From Schistocerca nitens (Eukaryota > Arthropoda > Insecta > Orthoptera > Acrididae): a DNA stretch of 64,000 bases. This document shows positions 1 to 12,050 of this stretch, piece by piece (positions within the stretch are counted from its first letter, which is position 1; every line of letters begins with the position of its first letter). The notes below the pieces were generated by a model. It searched no databases. It saw nothing but the letters and a program-made list of their open reading frames with translations, and had not been told where the DNA came from. Location of the stretch: positions 358,093,234 to 358,157,233 of the forward strand of contig NC_064622.1 of the NCBI RefSeq assembly GCF_023898315.1. The letters are read 5' to 3'. A program made the position numbers and the translations under genes.

Positions 1-120
1 ATTTCTTACACAACCATACACAATGTTCTAACAATAAGAAAATACACAATTACGAATATATAAAGAAACTATATTATCTTAGAAAACTTCCCTTCTGACA
101 TTCTTGCATTCATAACATCT

Positions 121-366
121 CACTGAGCGAGGTGGCGCAATGGGTATCACACCGGACTCGCACTGGAGAGGACGACGGTTCGAACCCGCGTCCCGCCATC
201 CGGTCTTGGGTTTTCCGTGATTTCCCTAAATCGCTTCAATCAAATGTTGGGATGGTGCCTCTGAAAGGGCACGGCCGACTTCCTTCCCCATTCCTCCATA
301 ATCCGATGGGATCGATGACCTTGCTGTTTGATTCCCTTTCCCCAACCAACGAACAAACCATTATCA
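121..366 (+). mobile_element. tRNA-derived SINE, family C (gaggtggcgca head)
   Basis: The tRNA-like head has an A-box-like GAGGTGGCGCAATGG at 129 and a B-box-like GGTTCGAACCC at 177. The body reads CCGTGATTTCCCTAAATCG and GGCACGGCCGACTTCC, and the copy ends in an ACCAACGAACAAACC tail. Related copies lie at 9264, 25925 and 49187 (the last inverted). The open frame across it is not a gene. Confidence 0.85.
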
Positions 367-492
367 TCTCAGTTCCACATAATTTTTCCTCAGAATAAAT
401 TCATACAAAACCCTTTTACAATAATGCTGCCTCCACTACACGGCAGGCCAGCTTCCATCCTTCTCAAAGCAAGTACATAACCAGACTGTGTA

Positions 493-494
<2 letters not shown>

Positions 495-544
<50 letters not shown>
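495..544. repeat. (AC)n microsatellite
   Basis: This is an uninterrupted dinucleotide run of about 50 bp. Confidence 0.97.
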
Positions 545-546
<2 letters not shown>

Positions 547-1604
547 ATTGCTACTCTGACAACGTAAAGCTAACCTCTGTGATCTGTGGTCTCAGGAAGA
601 GATTTACAAAGGGTGTAGTTACATAGACACTACGGAGGTGGAGTATATTTATCAAATTCACAATTTCATTTACATTTGTAGCCAAAACTACCTCAAAGTG
701 GTCACGGTAAATGAAACATCTACATTTCGTAGTACGGAATAAACGGAAAAACATGTGTAATAAGTGTAGTGCTACCTTGGCGTCCATTCCAGAGGCAAAA
801 CAAATACACTGGCCAACACTCTGCTACACCCTATTATAAAAGCTCTGTCATCAAAGCCTCACAAAAGCTTGTGGGAAAGCTTTACCTCGGTCGCCGTTCT
901 CGTATTGTTTATCGCAGCGAAAAGACACAAGCAACCGTGAAGGCTGATAGAACAGGTCAGTTCTTCTCAGAAGCGAACATTCGCTTTTCCTGCAGTTATG
1001 TATCACGAGTCACTTCATGTGATATAGCCTTGTGGAATAGTATTTGATTGACGTGAGCAGTTCTGACAACATAGTACCGGTGCTATAATTGATCATTCCC
1101 GAGTATATTTTTTCCGCCAGCGTTCATGCACTACTTGGAATTACGTGCGTTCCTTTTTGTACTGTCTGCTGGTTTTATGCATGCTCTTTTCTTTTGACGA
1201 GGGTTCAAAATACGACCGACAGTTACACTACTGGAAGGACTCGTAAATGTCACGATGAAATATCTGGAGTAGATACTTTCATGTACTATTATTTCCGCGA
1301 ACATTACGTGACTAGATTGACTGTAACATCTTGTTATAACGGATTAGTGTTGCACTGAGAGAGGTGTGCTGAAATTTCCAATAAAATAATACTATATTGA
1401 CAACTACATGTCATTATGTAATAAAATGAGCGATAGTAATGTCGAGGTAATCATTATTTGAAGGTTTTATGTTTATGCTTGGTACTACTAGGTCTCGCAG
1501 TCAAAGCGATGTACAACCAGTTTAATTTCGACAGTGTGTCTGTAGGAGCTAGAAGTATTATTTTATCGATTATAGCTGTGAATGAACACCGAGACTACAT
1601 ATGC
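545..1604. other. No recognisable gene
   Basis: The short open frames here (551-787, 769-1047, 1089-1358) show no motif, no consistent coding bias and no splice context that I recognise. The sequence is AT-rich and may be intergenic or decayed repeat. Confidence 0.5.
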
Positions 1605-3175
1605 GGTCCAGTTACATTAATGTGACCATTGCCTACGTTTGACGTCAACGTGCAATAACCACTCACAGAGGTAAGTGGCGACAATGGCATTGGGGGGTGT
1701 ATAAAGCACGGCGGGGAGTCGCTAAAACGGAACGATTTATCTGACGTCCAGAGGCTCCTGATTATTGGTTTTCAGGTCAAGGGTGGAAGGATTTTGAAAC
1801 GGCTAAGTATGTAAACTGGTAAACGACGTTTACGCAAATGTGCACGGTTAAATACGAGGGTTATTCAGGAAGTAAGGAACAATCGGTCTCGATATGGAAA
1901 ATACAGTGAAAATCTTATGATGCTTTGCACAAATGCGTTGGACACTGTGTCTAGTACACCCGTCGATCACATCATGTTGCTCTTTTCAGTCCTGAGCTCA
2001 CAACGAGAACGTAAAGATGGCCAGAAATTAGCGCCTTCCGCCAAGCATGAGGGTCTGGAAAAAGATTTCGCCTGAAGCTATGCAATCCACATAACATAAC
2101 TGTCATGCGGCTCGTTCAACACGACAATTCTCGGCCGCACCGTTTTCGATGGGAAGTGTTTGATCACCCACAATACAGCCCGCTATTGGCTACCCCTGAG
2201 GTTTGTCTCTGCTCAAATGCACCGCTGGCTATGAAGACAATATTTTGACACAGACAACGAGCTGCAGTCCAGAGTAGAAAATTGTCGAAAAGCACTGGTG
2301 GCTGTCTTCTATAAAGAGGGAATTGAAAAGTTGGTACAACGCTGCGACAGATGTCTAAGTCTGAGCGGCGACTGTGTACAGAAGTAGCTGGAAGGTGTAG
2401 CTAACTGTTGCAAATAAAACAGTTTTGATTCTTACTGTGGTTTCCATTTCGCGACCTATCGTTCCTTACTTTCCGAATACCGCTCGTAGACGTGCAACTG
2501 TCGAGCAACTGACCGCCCAAATCAATCAAGCGGCTACCAAGAGTGTCTGCTGTTCGACCGATCAGGGAACACGGCTGCTTATGGGCCTCCGCAGCAGGCA
2601 CCTCGGTTATGCTGACAGTTCTTTATCGGCGAAGATGGCTGGCCAATACGGTAACTCGCGTCCGGAGAGAGGGGACAGGTGGCCTTTTCGGACGAATAAT
2701 GGTTATCCAAATGAAAGAAAACATCCTGCAACAATCTGGAGAATGTTTTCGTGGAATTTTCTGAGCGATCTCGTCATTCCGGAAGGCACAGTGGATCAAT
2801 ACAAGTATGTATCGATCCTTGGGGATCATGTAAACCACTAAATGCAGTTTATTTTTTTCCTTGGCACGATAGCATCTAACAGCAGGACTATGCAGCGTGT
2901 CACGCAACTTGCAGTGTACGTATGTGGTTCGAAGAGCATCAGGGGAACTTTATCGTACGGCACCGGCCACAAAACTCCCCTGATTGAAACCCAATCGAGA
3001 ATATGTGGGACCGCTTCGATCGGGCTGTATGCGCCGTGGATTCTCAACCGAGAAACCTAGCGCAGCAGTGGAGCTGTACTTCCCTGAACCTCACAGTCTC
3101 TCTTCCTGCACGTCCGCCTTGCAGAAGGTGGTTCTTCAAGCTTTTGACAGATGGTTACAATAATGTGATTGTACC
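1605..3175 (+). mobile_element. Tc1-like DNA transposon remnant, split by a mariner
   Basis: Terminal inverted repeats lie at 1605-1628 and 3152-3175 (ACATTAATGTGACCA type, about 19 of 24 matching). The + strand encodes Tc1-type transposase pieces. An N-terminal part (RRATVEQLTAQINQAATKSV at about 2482) fits the family's HTH region. A C-terminal part around 3000 reads ENMWDRFDRAVCAVDSQPR, as in the domain holding the last catalytic Glu. Several frameshifts and stops make it dead. A 632-bp mariner sits at 1855-2486. The same family occurs at 26150 (3' fragment) and 56059. Confidence 0.82.
1855..2486 (+). mobile_element. Degenerate mariner nested in Tc1-like element
   Basis: Inverted termini of 26 bp (CGAGGGTTATTCAGGAAG on the left) match 22 of 26 and are flanked by TA on both sides (1853-1854, 2487-2488). 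The interior holds a decayed transposase: HDNSRPHRFRWEVFDHPQYS around 2120, which includes the second catalytic Asp, and EGIEKLVQRCDRCLSLSGDC near 2320, typical of a mariner C-terminus. Much of the 5' half is missing. Confidence 0.85.
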
Positions 3176-3449
3176 GTGTATCAATTACGTGAAGTCTGCA
3201 GCTCGTGGGCGGGTGCAAGCGTCGCTGCCTCCAGGATGTTGGGTTCTGGGTCAGTGATTTTCTTCGCTCGGAGCGTGGATGTACATGCCGTCCCAATCAT
3301 TTCATCTTCACAGTCGTGCAGCTTTTATAAGTGGCCACACATAGAAAGACTTGCACTGCGCACACGGAGAACGCCAGACAAGGTCTCTCAGATTTGCGAT
3401 AACTTCCTTTCCATTTACTTGATGATGAAGTCCCGTGTACTCCTCGACA

Positions 3450-3663
3450 GAGCGTAGGAGACGATGCAGGAGACCCGCACCGCTGTACTAGGCAAGGTCC
3501 TACAGGAGGTGGTTTACTATTGCCTTCCATCGACCGTAATGGGGATGAATGATTATGATGAAAACGACACAACAACAACCAGTCATATCGAGGCAGATGA
3601 AAATCCTTAACCCCGCCGGGAATCGAACCCGGGATCCCGCTCTCGACACCATGAGCTGCGGAC
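3450..3663 (-). mobile_element. tRNA-Gly-like SINE, family B (long-body variant)
   Basis: On the minus strand the head includes the B box GGTTCGATTCCCGGCGGGG (about 3616-3634), followed by a body with an ATGATGAAAACGACAC-like stretch. The tail ends near CCTAGTACAGCGG. It shares its head with the SINE at 4058. Confidence 0.75.
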
Positions 3664-4057
3664 CCATTTACTTGAAGAAATACCTAAACCAGCCACTTTT
3701 TTATATTGTGTACGACAAAACGATCATCAGGCTTTCCTTCAACTTCAATTGGTTTAATACACTTCCATATTTGTAGTTAGTATCGAGTCTAAATTTTTAA
3801 CACTCCTGTGCTTTAATACCCTTTTATATTTATGGATAGAATGGGGACTGAATTCTTAACACAGCCGCTGTCCTTTGAAAAGGAATACTATCTACACCCT
3901 CAATGTGTTTCGAGTCCCATATAATGGGTAAAAAATTCTTGTTTTGCCCAGGATAGCTGTAGCCCAAAAATGGAATTCTGTGTGTTGACAATAAAAATTG
4001 GATGACGTCTGAAGAAAGAGATCCCATGGCAAAGTTGCTGCCTCACAGTGGAACTGT

Positions 4058-4290
4058 CCGCGGCTCGTTGTCTTGCGGTAGCGTTCTCGCTTCCTGCGCA
4101 CGGGGTCCCGGGTTCGATTCCCGGCGGGGTCAAGGATTTTCTCTGCCTCGAGATGACTGGGTGTTGTGTGTCTTTCATCATCATTTCATCCTCATTCACT
4201 CTCAAGTGAAGCGGCGGCCGAACCGCCCCGCGAGAAATAGGGGCCCCATAACGAACTTATCGCCAAGCCCGAAATACTTCGCGAACACTC
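4058..4290 (+). mobile_element. tRNA-Gly-like SINE, family B with TCATC tail
   Basis: The head has GTCTTGCGGTAGCGTTCTCG (A-box side) and GGGTTCGATTCCCGGC (B box), close to a glycine tRNA with anticodon-loop changes. The body reads GGATTTTCTCTGCCTCG, then a TCATCATCATTTCATCC tail and GGCGGCCGAACCGCCCC. It is not a functional tRNA gene: the acceptor stem is not complementary and it continues into SINE body. Confidence 0.8.
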
Positions 4291-4386
4291 GGCTGTGACC
4301 GATGCCCACGGGAAATCAATATGGCATGAAGAGGCGCTCAGTGAAGGTCTGAACTTTGTCATGAGTTATAGAGAGATTGCATGTAG

Positions 4387-7204
4387 GGGAAGGCGGGGCA
4401 AGATGGGACAGCTAACTTTAAACCCTTACAAAAGGGACAAAAATAAACAAATTCAAGTAGGTTTGATTATCATTTGTTTACTTAACCATTGAATTACAAT
4501 AGCATGCAAAGAAACCTGCAAGACTGTTACATTTAGTTAGAAATATCTCGATTTGAAACATAAACTACCAATTACCCGTCTTGCCCCATATGCGGGGTAA
4601 GATGGGGAACTAGCATGAATTCATCTCTAAAGCTTAAATAAGGACTGGAATAACGAAATCATGTGACGATAAGGTTTCGAAACATGGTTCCGCGAATTGT
4701 AGAATCAGGTATTACGTTTTATTTAGGCCTCTTACTTTCACACAGTACACAAGTGTGGACAGCCTCGTCTTCGTCACTTTCTATCCCTGCACAAGTGTCG
4801 TGGGCCCAGCGTCCACATCTCCTTCAGAGAAGTCATAGCAGTATAAACATTCTTCACTCTCTTCCTCGTTGTCATTCTACCTCAGTTTATTATCCCTTGA
4901 ACATGAAGGGGTGGTTAAGACGTCTCTAACGTTCGTCACTTTTTCGTTGTCATTATGTCCTTTTGGTGGTATCCCAGGTTTATTAAACGTCATTGAGAAG
5001 AGTTTTAATTTACATGCAGCACTTTTGGGGACTCCTTTTTAATTTCTTCAGATAGTTCACTCCTATAAGGAGATTCGGTTAAAACAACGGGTTTTCCACG
5101 CCTGTTAGATGGTTCCCGTTTGGTTTTTTTTATCCAACTTTGGAATAGCTAACACCATTTCAGAGCTCGTAACCTGAAAGTTAGACGAAACAGAGGCTTG
5201 ATCGTCAGTTGTTAATTGTTCAGGTGTTTTACGTCTTGACACCATCTCTGGTATTTGGTCTCCCGTTTTTGTAACTTCAGATGTGTGCGCTTGATGAATG
5301 TCTGTAGTTGAACAGGGAAGGTAATCACTTTCTTGAAAAACATTTCTGTTTACAGGCCAAATGCCTGTTTTCCGAAACCCGTTCACTGCTGTGGACATTG
5401 TAGCTGAATGAATGAAGGCTTCGCCGAATAAACTTGCGATCTGATGCAGCGTAACAACTTTTCCAGGATGGGTGCGAAGCCACGATCTTACTTCATCTTC
5501 GTAAAATTTACTGAGAGGTTTCATAAATGCCACGTCCAATGGTTGAAGGCGGTGTGAGCGGTGTGGTGGCAAACACAGCAAGACAACCCCATTTTCGTGG
5601 GCCAAATCTATCAGTTCTAAATTCTTGGTGTGCATTTTGTGGCCGTCCAATATGAGAAGCATTGGTCTTTCCTTTGACGCTCCAGTAAATGCAATAAACT
5701 TCTTAAAGCAAGTCAAAAATAGTTCTTTCGTCATGCAACCAGTTTCCTGGACTTTTGCCCAGGCACCAGGGGCAGGCCAGTCTAAAACGCTTGTTGCATT
5801 AGTTTTCGAGGATACATTAACATAGGTGGTACGTAGCACCCCGACGCTGAAACGCAGATTTCTGCAGTCACAGTCTGGCCTCTTTCTGCTGAAGTAACTG
5901 CTCCCACCTGTCTGCACCCTTCGAAGCAACCACCTTTGTGTGACATTTTGGAATGACTGTTAAACCAGTCTCATCGCAATTGAAAATTCTGTCTCCCGTT
6001 AACTTGAATGTGCCTAATTGACTTTCTAACAGATCGAAAAACCGATCTACAGCAACTCGATTAAACCCCATTGCTCTTGCGATTGATGTGGCCTCTGGTT
6101 TTCGTATTGTTAAGGTAGGATTTCGTGCAAGAAACTCATTTAACCAATCTCTCCAGTAGATTTGGATGGATGTTTAATGTTGTTTCGTTCAGCTAGCTGA
6201 AAAGCAAGTTCACAAAGTTCTTTAAGTGTTAGGCCAAAATACTGTCCTTCCATCTGTGTTAAGTAGTCTTTAAGTTCTGCCTCTTGTTCTGGGGTAAACA
6301 CGCTATTGATTGGTCCTAACCTTTTCACAACTGTATAGCCAGGATTAGCACGTTTCTTTGCCACATGTCGTTCAATCGTTGTCTGTGGCACGTTGAACTG
6401 TCGAGCAGCCCTGAAAGAACCCATTAGAGCTTCTATAACAGCATTTACAGCGCCTTCCATTGACTCCAATGACCAATCTTGCCTAGACGTTTGTCGCCGA
6501 TACTAGCGAACCATCTGAAATAAAACACGTGGAACGTACTATTGAGTCAGATCATTCCTGGTAATCTGTATTATATGGTAAATACCATATTTCCAGTAGT
6601 CAGTCGCTACAGCATTACAAGAATACTGACTTTGCATGTTTTGTGTATTTTTATTCACCATATAGCTTAAGGCATACTTTGTAATTAATTAGGAAACGTG
6701 GGAATAACGAATACCATTCTGTTTACAATTGTATTCAACGTCTAATGTACGTGTTCAAAACCCGCAGCGAGCACGTAATGGTTGGACAAATAGTGGGGGC
6801 AAGACGGGAAAGTTCCCCATGTTGCCCAACCGTCTTGCCCCCTACCATGCTGTCAGGTTATGTTATGCCTACGTGAACACTATTTAGTGAACATTGACTA
6901 CTGACACAGCAGTTTACTGTTAATAAGACGTACTATTCAGTGCTATATATACAGTCTGGACAAATGTTCACGAAGCATATATTTTAGGACCTCGAAAGCT
7001 GTAAAACATTGCAAATCAGTATAACAATTCTCCGTACCTTGCAAAGCTCACAGGAACCGCCGCGAAACTAAGGTTCAGCAATGTCAACACATTGGGACCT
7101 GAGTATTGATGTTGATGTAGCTATCCACAGATGGCAGCACTCTAACTGTACCTTATAGCCCTTCCCCGTCTTACCCCACCTCCCCATCTTGCCCCGCCTT
7201 CCCC
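4387..7204 (-). mobile_element. pogo-like (Tc1/mariner superfamily, DDE_1) transposon
   Basis: The termini are perfect inverted repeats of at least 22 bp (GGGGAAGGCGGGGCAAGATG type) at 4387 and ending at 7204. Subterminal copies of GGGGCAAGACGGG-like and GGGGTAAGATGGGG motifs lie near 4575-4612 and 6796-6842. These are probable transposase-binding sites by analogy with pogo/Tigger elements. The interior carries one transposase gene on the minus strand. No exact TA duplication is seen on the right side, where the flank is CAA. Confidence 0.85.
5105..6469 (-). pseudogene. pogo-like transposase (frameshifted)
   Basis: Reading leftward: an N-terminal HTH region contains FRAARQFNVPQTTIERHVAK. It is followed by a CENP-B-like part (FTPEQEAELKDYLTQMEG), then IFNCDETGLTVI with the first catalytic Asp (about 5970-6000). 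Next come LLILDGHKMHTKN with the second, and PHRSHRLQPLDVAFM with the third. The frame shifts near 6147 (STGE to RDWLNEFL) and again between about 5930 and 5800, so the DDD triad is present but in different frames. The C-terminal section (GFRKTGIWPVNRNVF) also matches this family. It would encode the cut-and-paste enzyme if intact, but it is dead as written. Confidence 0.87.
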
Positions 7205-7751
7205 CAATAAATGCGCAGTTAAAAATTTTTCAAGTCGTCTGCAATAGTAACTCGCTCTCTGCTGGAGATGGTAGCTGCGACTCGTAAGACCTGCTGTGGC
7301 GTAAATCACAGGGCTCATATATCTGGTTGGCACTGCTGGAAGAGTAGTTAGGTCATAGAGCAATGCACCTCAGCCCCGACTCTGCAATCACGCCAACTGT
7401 ACTGAAGTTTACAGTCAATTGTGCATTGACACATGACTGTCAGTGTGTATCGTATGAGGTCATAACTTACTTGTTCAACGACAGACATTTCTTTCTGTCC
7501 GAATTAATTTCAAGTTTTAATAAGTTTTAGTAAAGTGATCTAGTATTTTGCGTGTCTTGTAAAATCAACTCGATCTCCTCTAGCAGTAAACATTGGCTTG
7601 CTAAAAGCCACTACATTGCCGAAGCGAATGTCTCAACTGTTTTTTCGTCCGGCACTACAAAAATGTCACTGTATTGAACCAACTGAAAATGTGCGAAAAC
7701 CTGAAACACTTCTTGGCATAAATTAATTTCAAAAAAAGTAGCTGGATGCTA
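7205..7751. other. No recognisable gene
   Basis: This is unique-looking AT-rich sequence between the pogo-like element and the next mariner. No conserved open frame is recognised. Confidence 0.5.
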
Positions 7752-9092
7752 CGAGGTACAGAAACACCATCAGATGTCAGCACTAGCGCAAGGAGGTTCT
7801 CAGTGATAATAGGCCACTCTTTGTAAGTAAACACGTGACGCTCAGTGCTCTGGACAGAGATCTGCGGTGCGGACGGCTCTCTGTCGTTGTTCCTGTGTAC
7901 TGATTTGTGAAGATGGAGAAATCGAGTTTCGAGCGGTGACTATTTCGTAAAAGAGGGTACGAAAGCAGAGGAAATTCATGCCAATTTTCAGAACTCACTG
8001 GGAGGAACTCTGCTTTTTCATATTCAACGGTTGCAGAGTGAACGGACGAGCTTAAATTCAGACGGGACATCTTAGATGATGACACCTTTAATGATCGGCA
8101 AATATGTGCCACTACACCAGAAATTATTGCAAAAGTACGTAAAAACGACTGCTAAAAATTTCTGAAGCTGTACGGATGTCATCTGAACGGGAATATAAAA
8201 TTTTAACAGTAAAATTGGATGTGAGAAAATTATCTGCTAGAGGTTTTCCCCGACCCTTAACACGGGATCAGAAACGCGTCAGAATGCAAACGTCAGATCC
8301 ATTTTCAGAGCAACTAACAAGATTTTTCTGCAGTGGTTTGTGACCACAGATGAAACTTGGGCCCCCTACTATACCCCAGAGACGAAAACAACGGTCAAAG
8401 CAGTTGCAAGATGTTGATTCACCACCATCAAGAAAGTAAAGACAATACGGTTGGCTGCAAGGCTCATGGCGCCATTTTTCTAGGATTTGAGAGGGATTCT
8501 GCTGGCAGATTATCTTACCACTGATAAAAAAATAAGGAGACAATTCTACGCTAACCTCGTGGAGCAGTTACAGCAAAAGATACGCGAAAAAAGGGCAATA
8601 TTAGGCAAGGAAGAGTTGGGTGGTTCAAATGGCTCTGAGCACTATGCGACTTAACTTCTCAGGTCATCAGTCGCCTAGAACTTAGAACTAATTAAACCTA
8701 ACTAACCTAAGGACATCACGCACAAGGAAGAGTCGTGTTTCACGAAGGCAATGAACACCCTCAAAAAAGTGTCATTGTCATGATAAAAATACGTGAGCTA
8801 AGATAAGAAACGTCGCCTGACTTGGCTCCATCAGACTTCTGTCTCTTCCACAAGCTCAAACTTTTTCTCGATGAACAGAGATTCTCTTCAGACAAGGAAC
8901 TTACAGCCGAAGTTCATATTTTGCGGTACTGAAGAAATATAATTTTCGAAATGGGATCAAGGCACTGCAACATCGCTGTACCAATTCTATTAGTCTATAA
9001 GGAGACTACGTTGAAAAATCAAAAAAATTTCACTGAGCTAAGTCGTTTCTTTCCGCTCCACTCCGAGAGCATGCCAAACTACCCTCATATAT
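7752..9092 (+). mobile_element. Degenerate mariner (same family as 62595-63632)
   Basis: The + strand has a decayed transposase. MEKSSFE starts near 7913. WFVTTDETWAPYYTPETKTT at about 8337 contains the first catalytic Asp (TDET). DLAPSDFCLFHKLKLFLDEQ near 8825 matches the third-Asp region (SPDLAPSDYHLF in relatives). The right end reads ACTACCCTCATA, matching mariner termini. The left end is approximate. A tail-only SINE interrupts it at 8617. Confidence 0.8.
8617..8723 (-). mobile_element. SINE-A tail-only copy with target duplication
   Basis: This copy contains only the conserved SINE-A tail (GGTTCAAATGGCTCTGAGC to AAGGACATCACG) in minus orientation, lacking the tRNA head. A 10-bp direct repeat (AAGGAAGAGT) flanks it at 8607-8616 and 8724-8733, so 5' truncation happened on insertion. 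Confidence 0.9.
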
Positions 9093-9263
9093 TTCCTCGT
9101 GTAGTTTGCTACAAGTAGCCTATCATAATCTATGGAACTAAATGGCTAAAATGTTTTATGGAATTAGCTTCGTTTACGGAGCCGAGCCAAAAACTCTAGC
9201 ATCTAAACGTCATTTGTGACGATAGCCGCACTTGGGGAGATGGGATATGAAGAATGACGCTAT

Positions 9264-9475
9264 CCGAGGGAGGTGGTGCAATGGTACGACACTAGACTCT
9301 TATCCGGAAGGACAACGGTTAAAATTTCCGTCCAGCCATCCATTTTATAGATTTTTCGAGATTTCCATAAATCACTTAAGGTTCTTTCGAAAGGCTCTGC
9401 CAGTTTCCTTCCCCATCTGAACTTGTGCTCCGTCACTAATAACCTAGTCATCAACTTGGCGTTAAACCCTAATCT
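9264..9475 (+). mobile_element. SINE family C, diverged copy
   Basis: GAGGGAGGTGGTGCAATGG and GACAACGGTTAAAATTTCCG align with the head at 129. The body has GAGATTTCCATAAATCAC and CCTTCCCCATC. Confidence 0.75.
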
Positions 9476-9779
9476 TCTTTCCTTCCTTTCGCATCTCAAA
9501 TTACAGTCACTGTCTGAAAGAATGAGTTAGATAGCCGGAGTCGTTGAACAAGGAAGAAACGAAGATTATCGTTTAATGTCCAGTCGTCTACCTTGAGGTG
9601 TTTGGCAGATGGTTCGTAGAATCACTATCAGACTGTTTCCTTATCGCTCCATTTCCGGATAGTACGTGGGAAGAATCAACACCTAAAAATTTACGTACCA
9701 GCTCTGAAGTCCTCATTTTATTACGATATTAATTGCTCTCTGTGTAATTGGAGACAGGAAAATATTTTGGCGTTCTGAG

Positions 9780-10860
9780 GAGAGCGTCGTCGATTGAAAC
9801 TTCATGAAAAGTTCTCGATGCAATAAAAAAAGCCTTTGTTTTAATAATTTACACGCCGCCTCGCATATTATATCTGTGACACACTGTCCTCTATTTCGTG
9901 ATAAAACTAGCTGCTCTTTTTTGAATCTGTTTCGATGTTCTCCGTCAATCCTATCTTGTAAGGACGGTACACAGCTTGGCAGTATTCCAGAAGAGGATGG
10001 AAAGGCGTAGTGTAGGCAGTCTCATTAGTAGATGTGTTGCAGCATCTGAGTGTTCTGCCGATGAAACGCTTGACATTCTCGCACAGCATTTCCTATGTGA
10101 TGAAACCAATTTCCGTTGCTCGTCATTGTTATCCTCAGGTATTTCGTTGAATTTAAATTTGTGTGCTTTATCGTGTTACCGATACATAACACAACCATTT
10201 TAGTATTATATGGAGGGCCTCACGCTTTTTAGTCAGGGTGAACAGCCGGCCATTTTTCACCCCAGGCGGATATCTTTTCGCAATAGTTTTGTAGTATATT
10301 TTGGTCTTCTAATGACTTTACCAGATGGCGAACGACAATATCATCTCAAAACGCTCTAAGAGGGTTGCTCAGATTGCTTCCTAAATCGTTTACTTTAATT
10401 ACTTGTAGTTATTTCTATTTTCAATTATTAATTATTTATATTTTTATTGTTAAGAAGGGGAGAAGATAAAGCATTCTTTGGGGACCTCAGATAGAATTTC
10501 GGTTTCACTAGGTGGCTTCGCCTCAATTACTACGACGTGTGACTTTTCTGAGAGGAAATCAGGAATCCAATCAGACAATCCTCCACAGGCCCGCAATTTA
10601 ATTAGAGGCCGTTTATGAGTAACGGTGACAAAAGCTTTCTCGAAATTTGGAGATATAGAATCAACTTGAGATCCGCTATCGACAGCACTCATTACTTCGC
10701 GCAAATGAAGAGCCAGGTGTGTTTCACCACGACGATATTTATTAAGCTGAGCTCGTCATGTGTCAATAGACAGCTTTTTCTGGGTATTTCATAATACTGG
10801 GATACAGTAGAGGGTCGAAAATCCTACTGCAAATCGACGTCAATGATGCGGGTCAGTAAT
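9780..10860 (-). mobile_element. CR1-like LINE fragment (RT and C-terminal part)
   Basis: On the minus strand, 10704-10450 encodes QVDSISPNFEKAFVTVTHKR and LIKLRACGGLSDWIPDFLSE. These match the RT region FxKAFDTVPHxxLLxKL of CR1/Jockey-type LINEs, but the catalytic Asp of FDTV is changed here to V. Further on, at about 10030-9940, HPLLEYCQAVYRPYKIGLTE is the conserved C-terminal block (LEYC-VWDPYKIGL). The A/F-A-D-D box is not readable. It is a truncated, inactive copy. Confidence 0.75.
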
Positions 10861-12050
10861 TCACCTGATTGCTTCCATTTCGTTTCTTGTGTGTTAGTTA
10901 AGACTGTGCAACTTTTTACGTACGAATCATTCGTTGAGCGCTCGGTTGTGCAGAGTGAATCAGGAGGAGAAAAGCTTCATATGGAGATGTGCCCCTTTAC
11001 CATTGGTGTCCGAGATAGTACAAACACAATGTCACTTTGTACGTTCTTCCTGAAGAAATCCGCACCTTCCAGCGAAGACGTGGGGCACTAAAGAATTAAA
11101 CTGTATTAAATTTCCTACAATAAAGGCTTTTCTCTAGGACTGATAGTTTGGGCGAAGAGAGCGCTAGAATACTGAAACTCTCTGTCGACGCGCATGCGCC
11201 CTAGCTTCGGTAGTTTTCTTAGGCCAGTTTGAGGCAGTTTCCCAACTTGGTAGACCACAGGATCCTGTATCAAACTGCTCGTCTGAACTTCCGTACACCA
11301 CTATGGTACGTTGTAAACAATGACAATGTTTGAATAATACATGAAATAAATAACAATGTAATTAAATGTGATCTATCTCGAATACCATGCGGAATAGGGC
11401 ATGTGTCAATATCAAGTCTTTTATTTAGAATCACTAATGCTATTGAAGGTTGTATTTTTCCTCCTGATTCACACTGTACATGATTACAATAACTGGTGCT
11501 GGTTCATCATTATACCATGAAAGGAACTTAATTTGCATACATTGTGGAGCGGAAGATTTTCCTTTATTAACTGCCTTTAATTGCCTCTCAGCTTCGAGAG
11601 TATGTAGCTGAAAATTGGCAGCTATTCATGATTCAAATTCTAAAATCTTTACTGCGTCTTCTTTGGTGAAAGAGCGCCACAAACTCGAGCTCAGTAATCT
11701 GTTTTAGTGGCGCTGTTGTCGCAAACCTCACCGTTGTTGTCAATTGATCGTGTCTTGCTGCTTGTGTACTTTGACCTAGGACCAGAGCCTCTTTGGATTA
11801 TCTGTCAGGTTTCAAGACAAGGTGCCATTACGAAAACTATTAAAATGCAAGTCACGCTGAAGTCCGCTCTAAGTTTCGAGCATTTGTAGGCCGTCGCCGA
11901 TCTTGGATGTTCGCTGCTGGTCGATGAGCTACGACCTCTAACCTGCCTCAACCGGGCGCGACCGGTTGGCCTCCACGATTTTACGACAACAAGCCGCTGT
12001 TTTTCTTTTTGTGGGGCCACATTAAGGACAGAGTTAACGTGGCGAGGAAC
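10861..12050. other. No recognisable gene
   Basis: Short open frames at 10843-11091 and 11707-11889 show no family motif. The sequence holds no terminal repeats that I can see. Confidence 0.45.

Noticed and set aside
4070..4135. Possible tRNA-Gly gene
   Set aside because: The acceptor stem does not close, and the sequence continues directly into SINE body.
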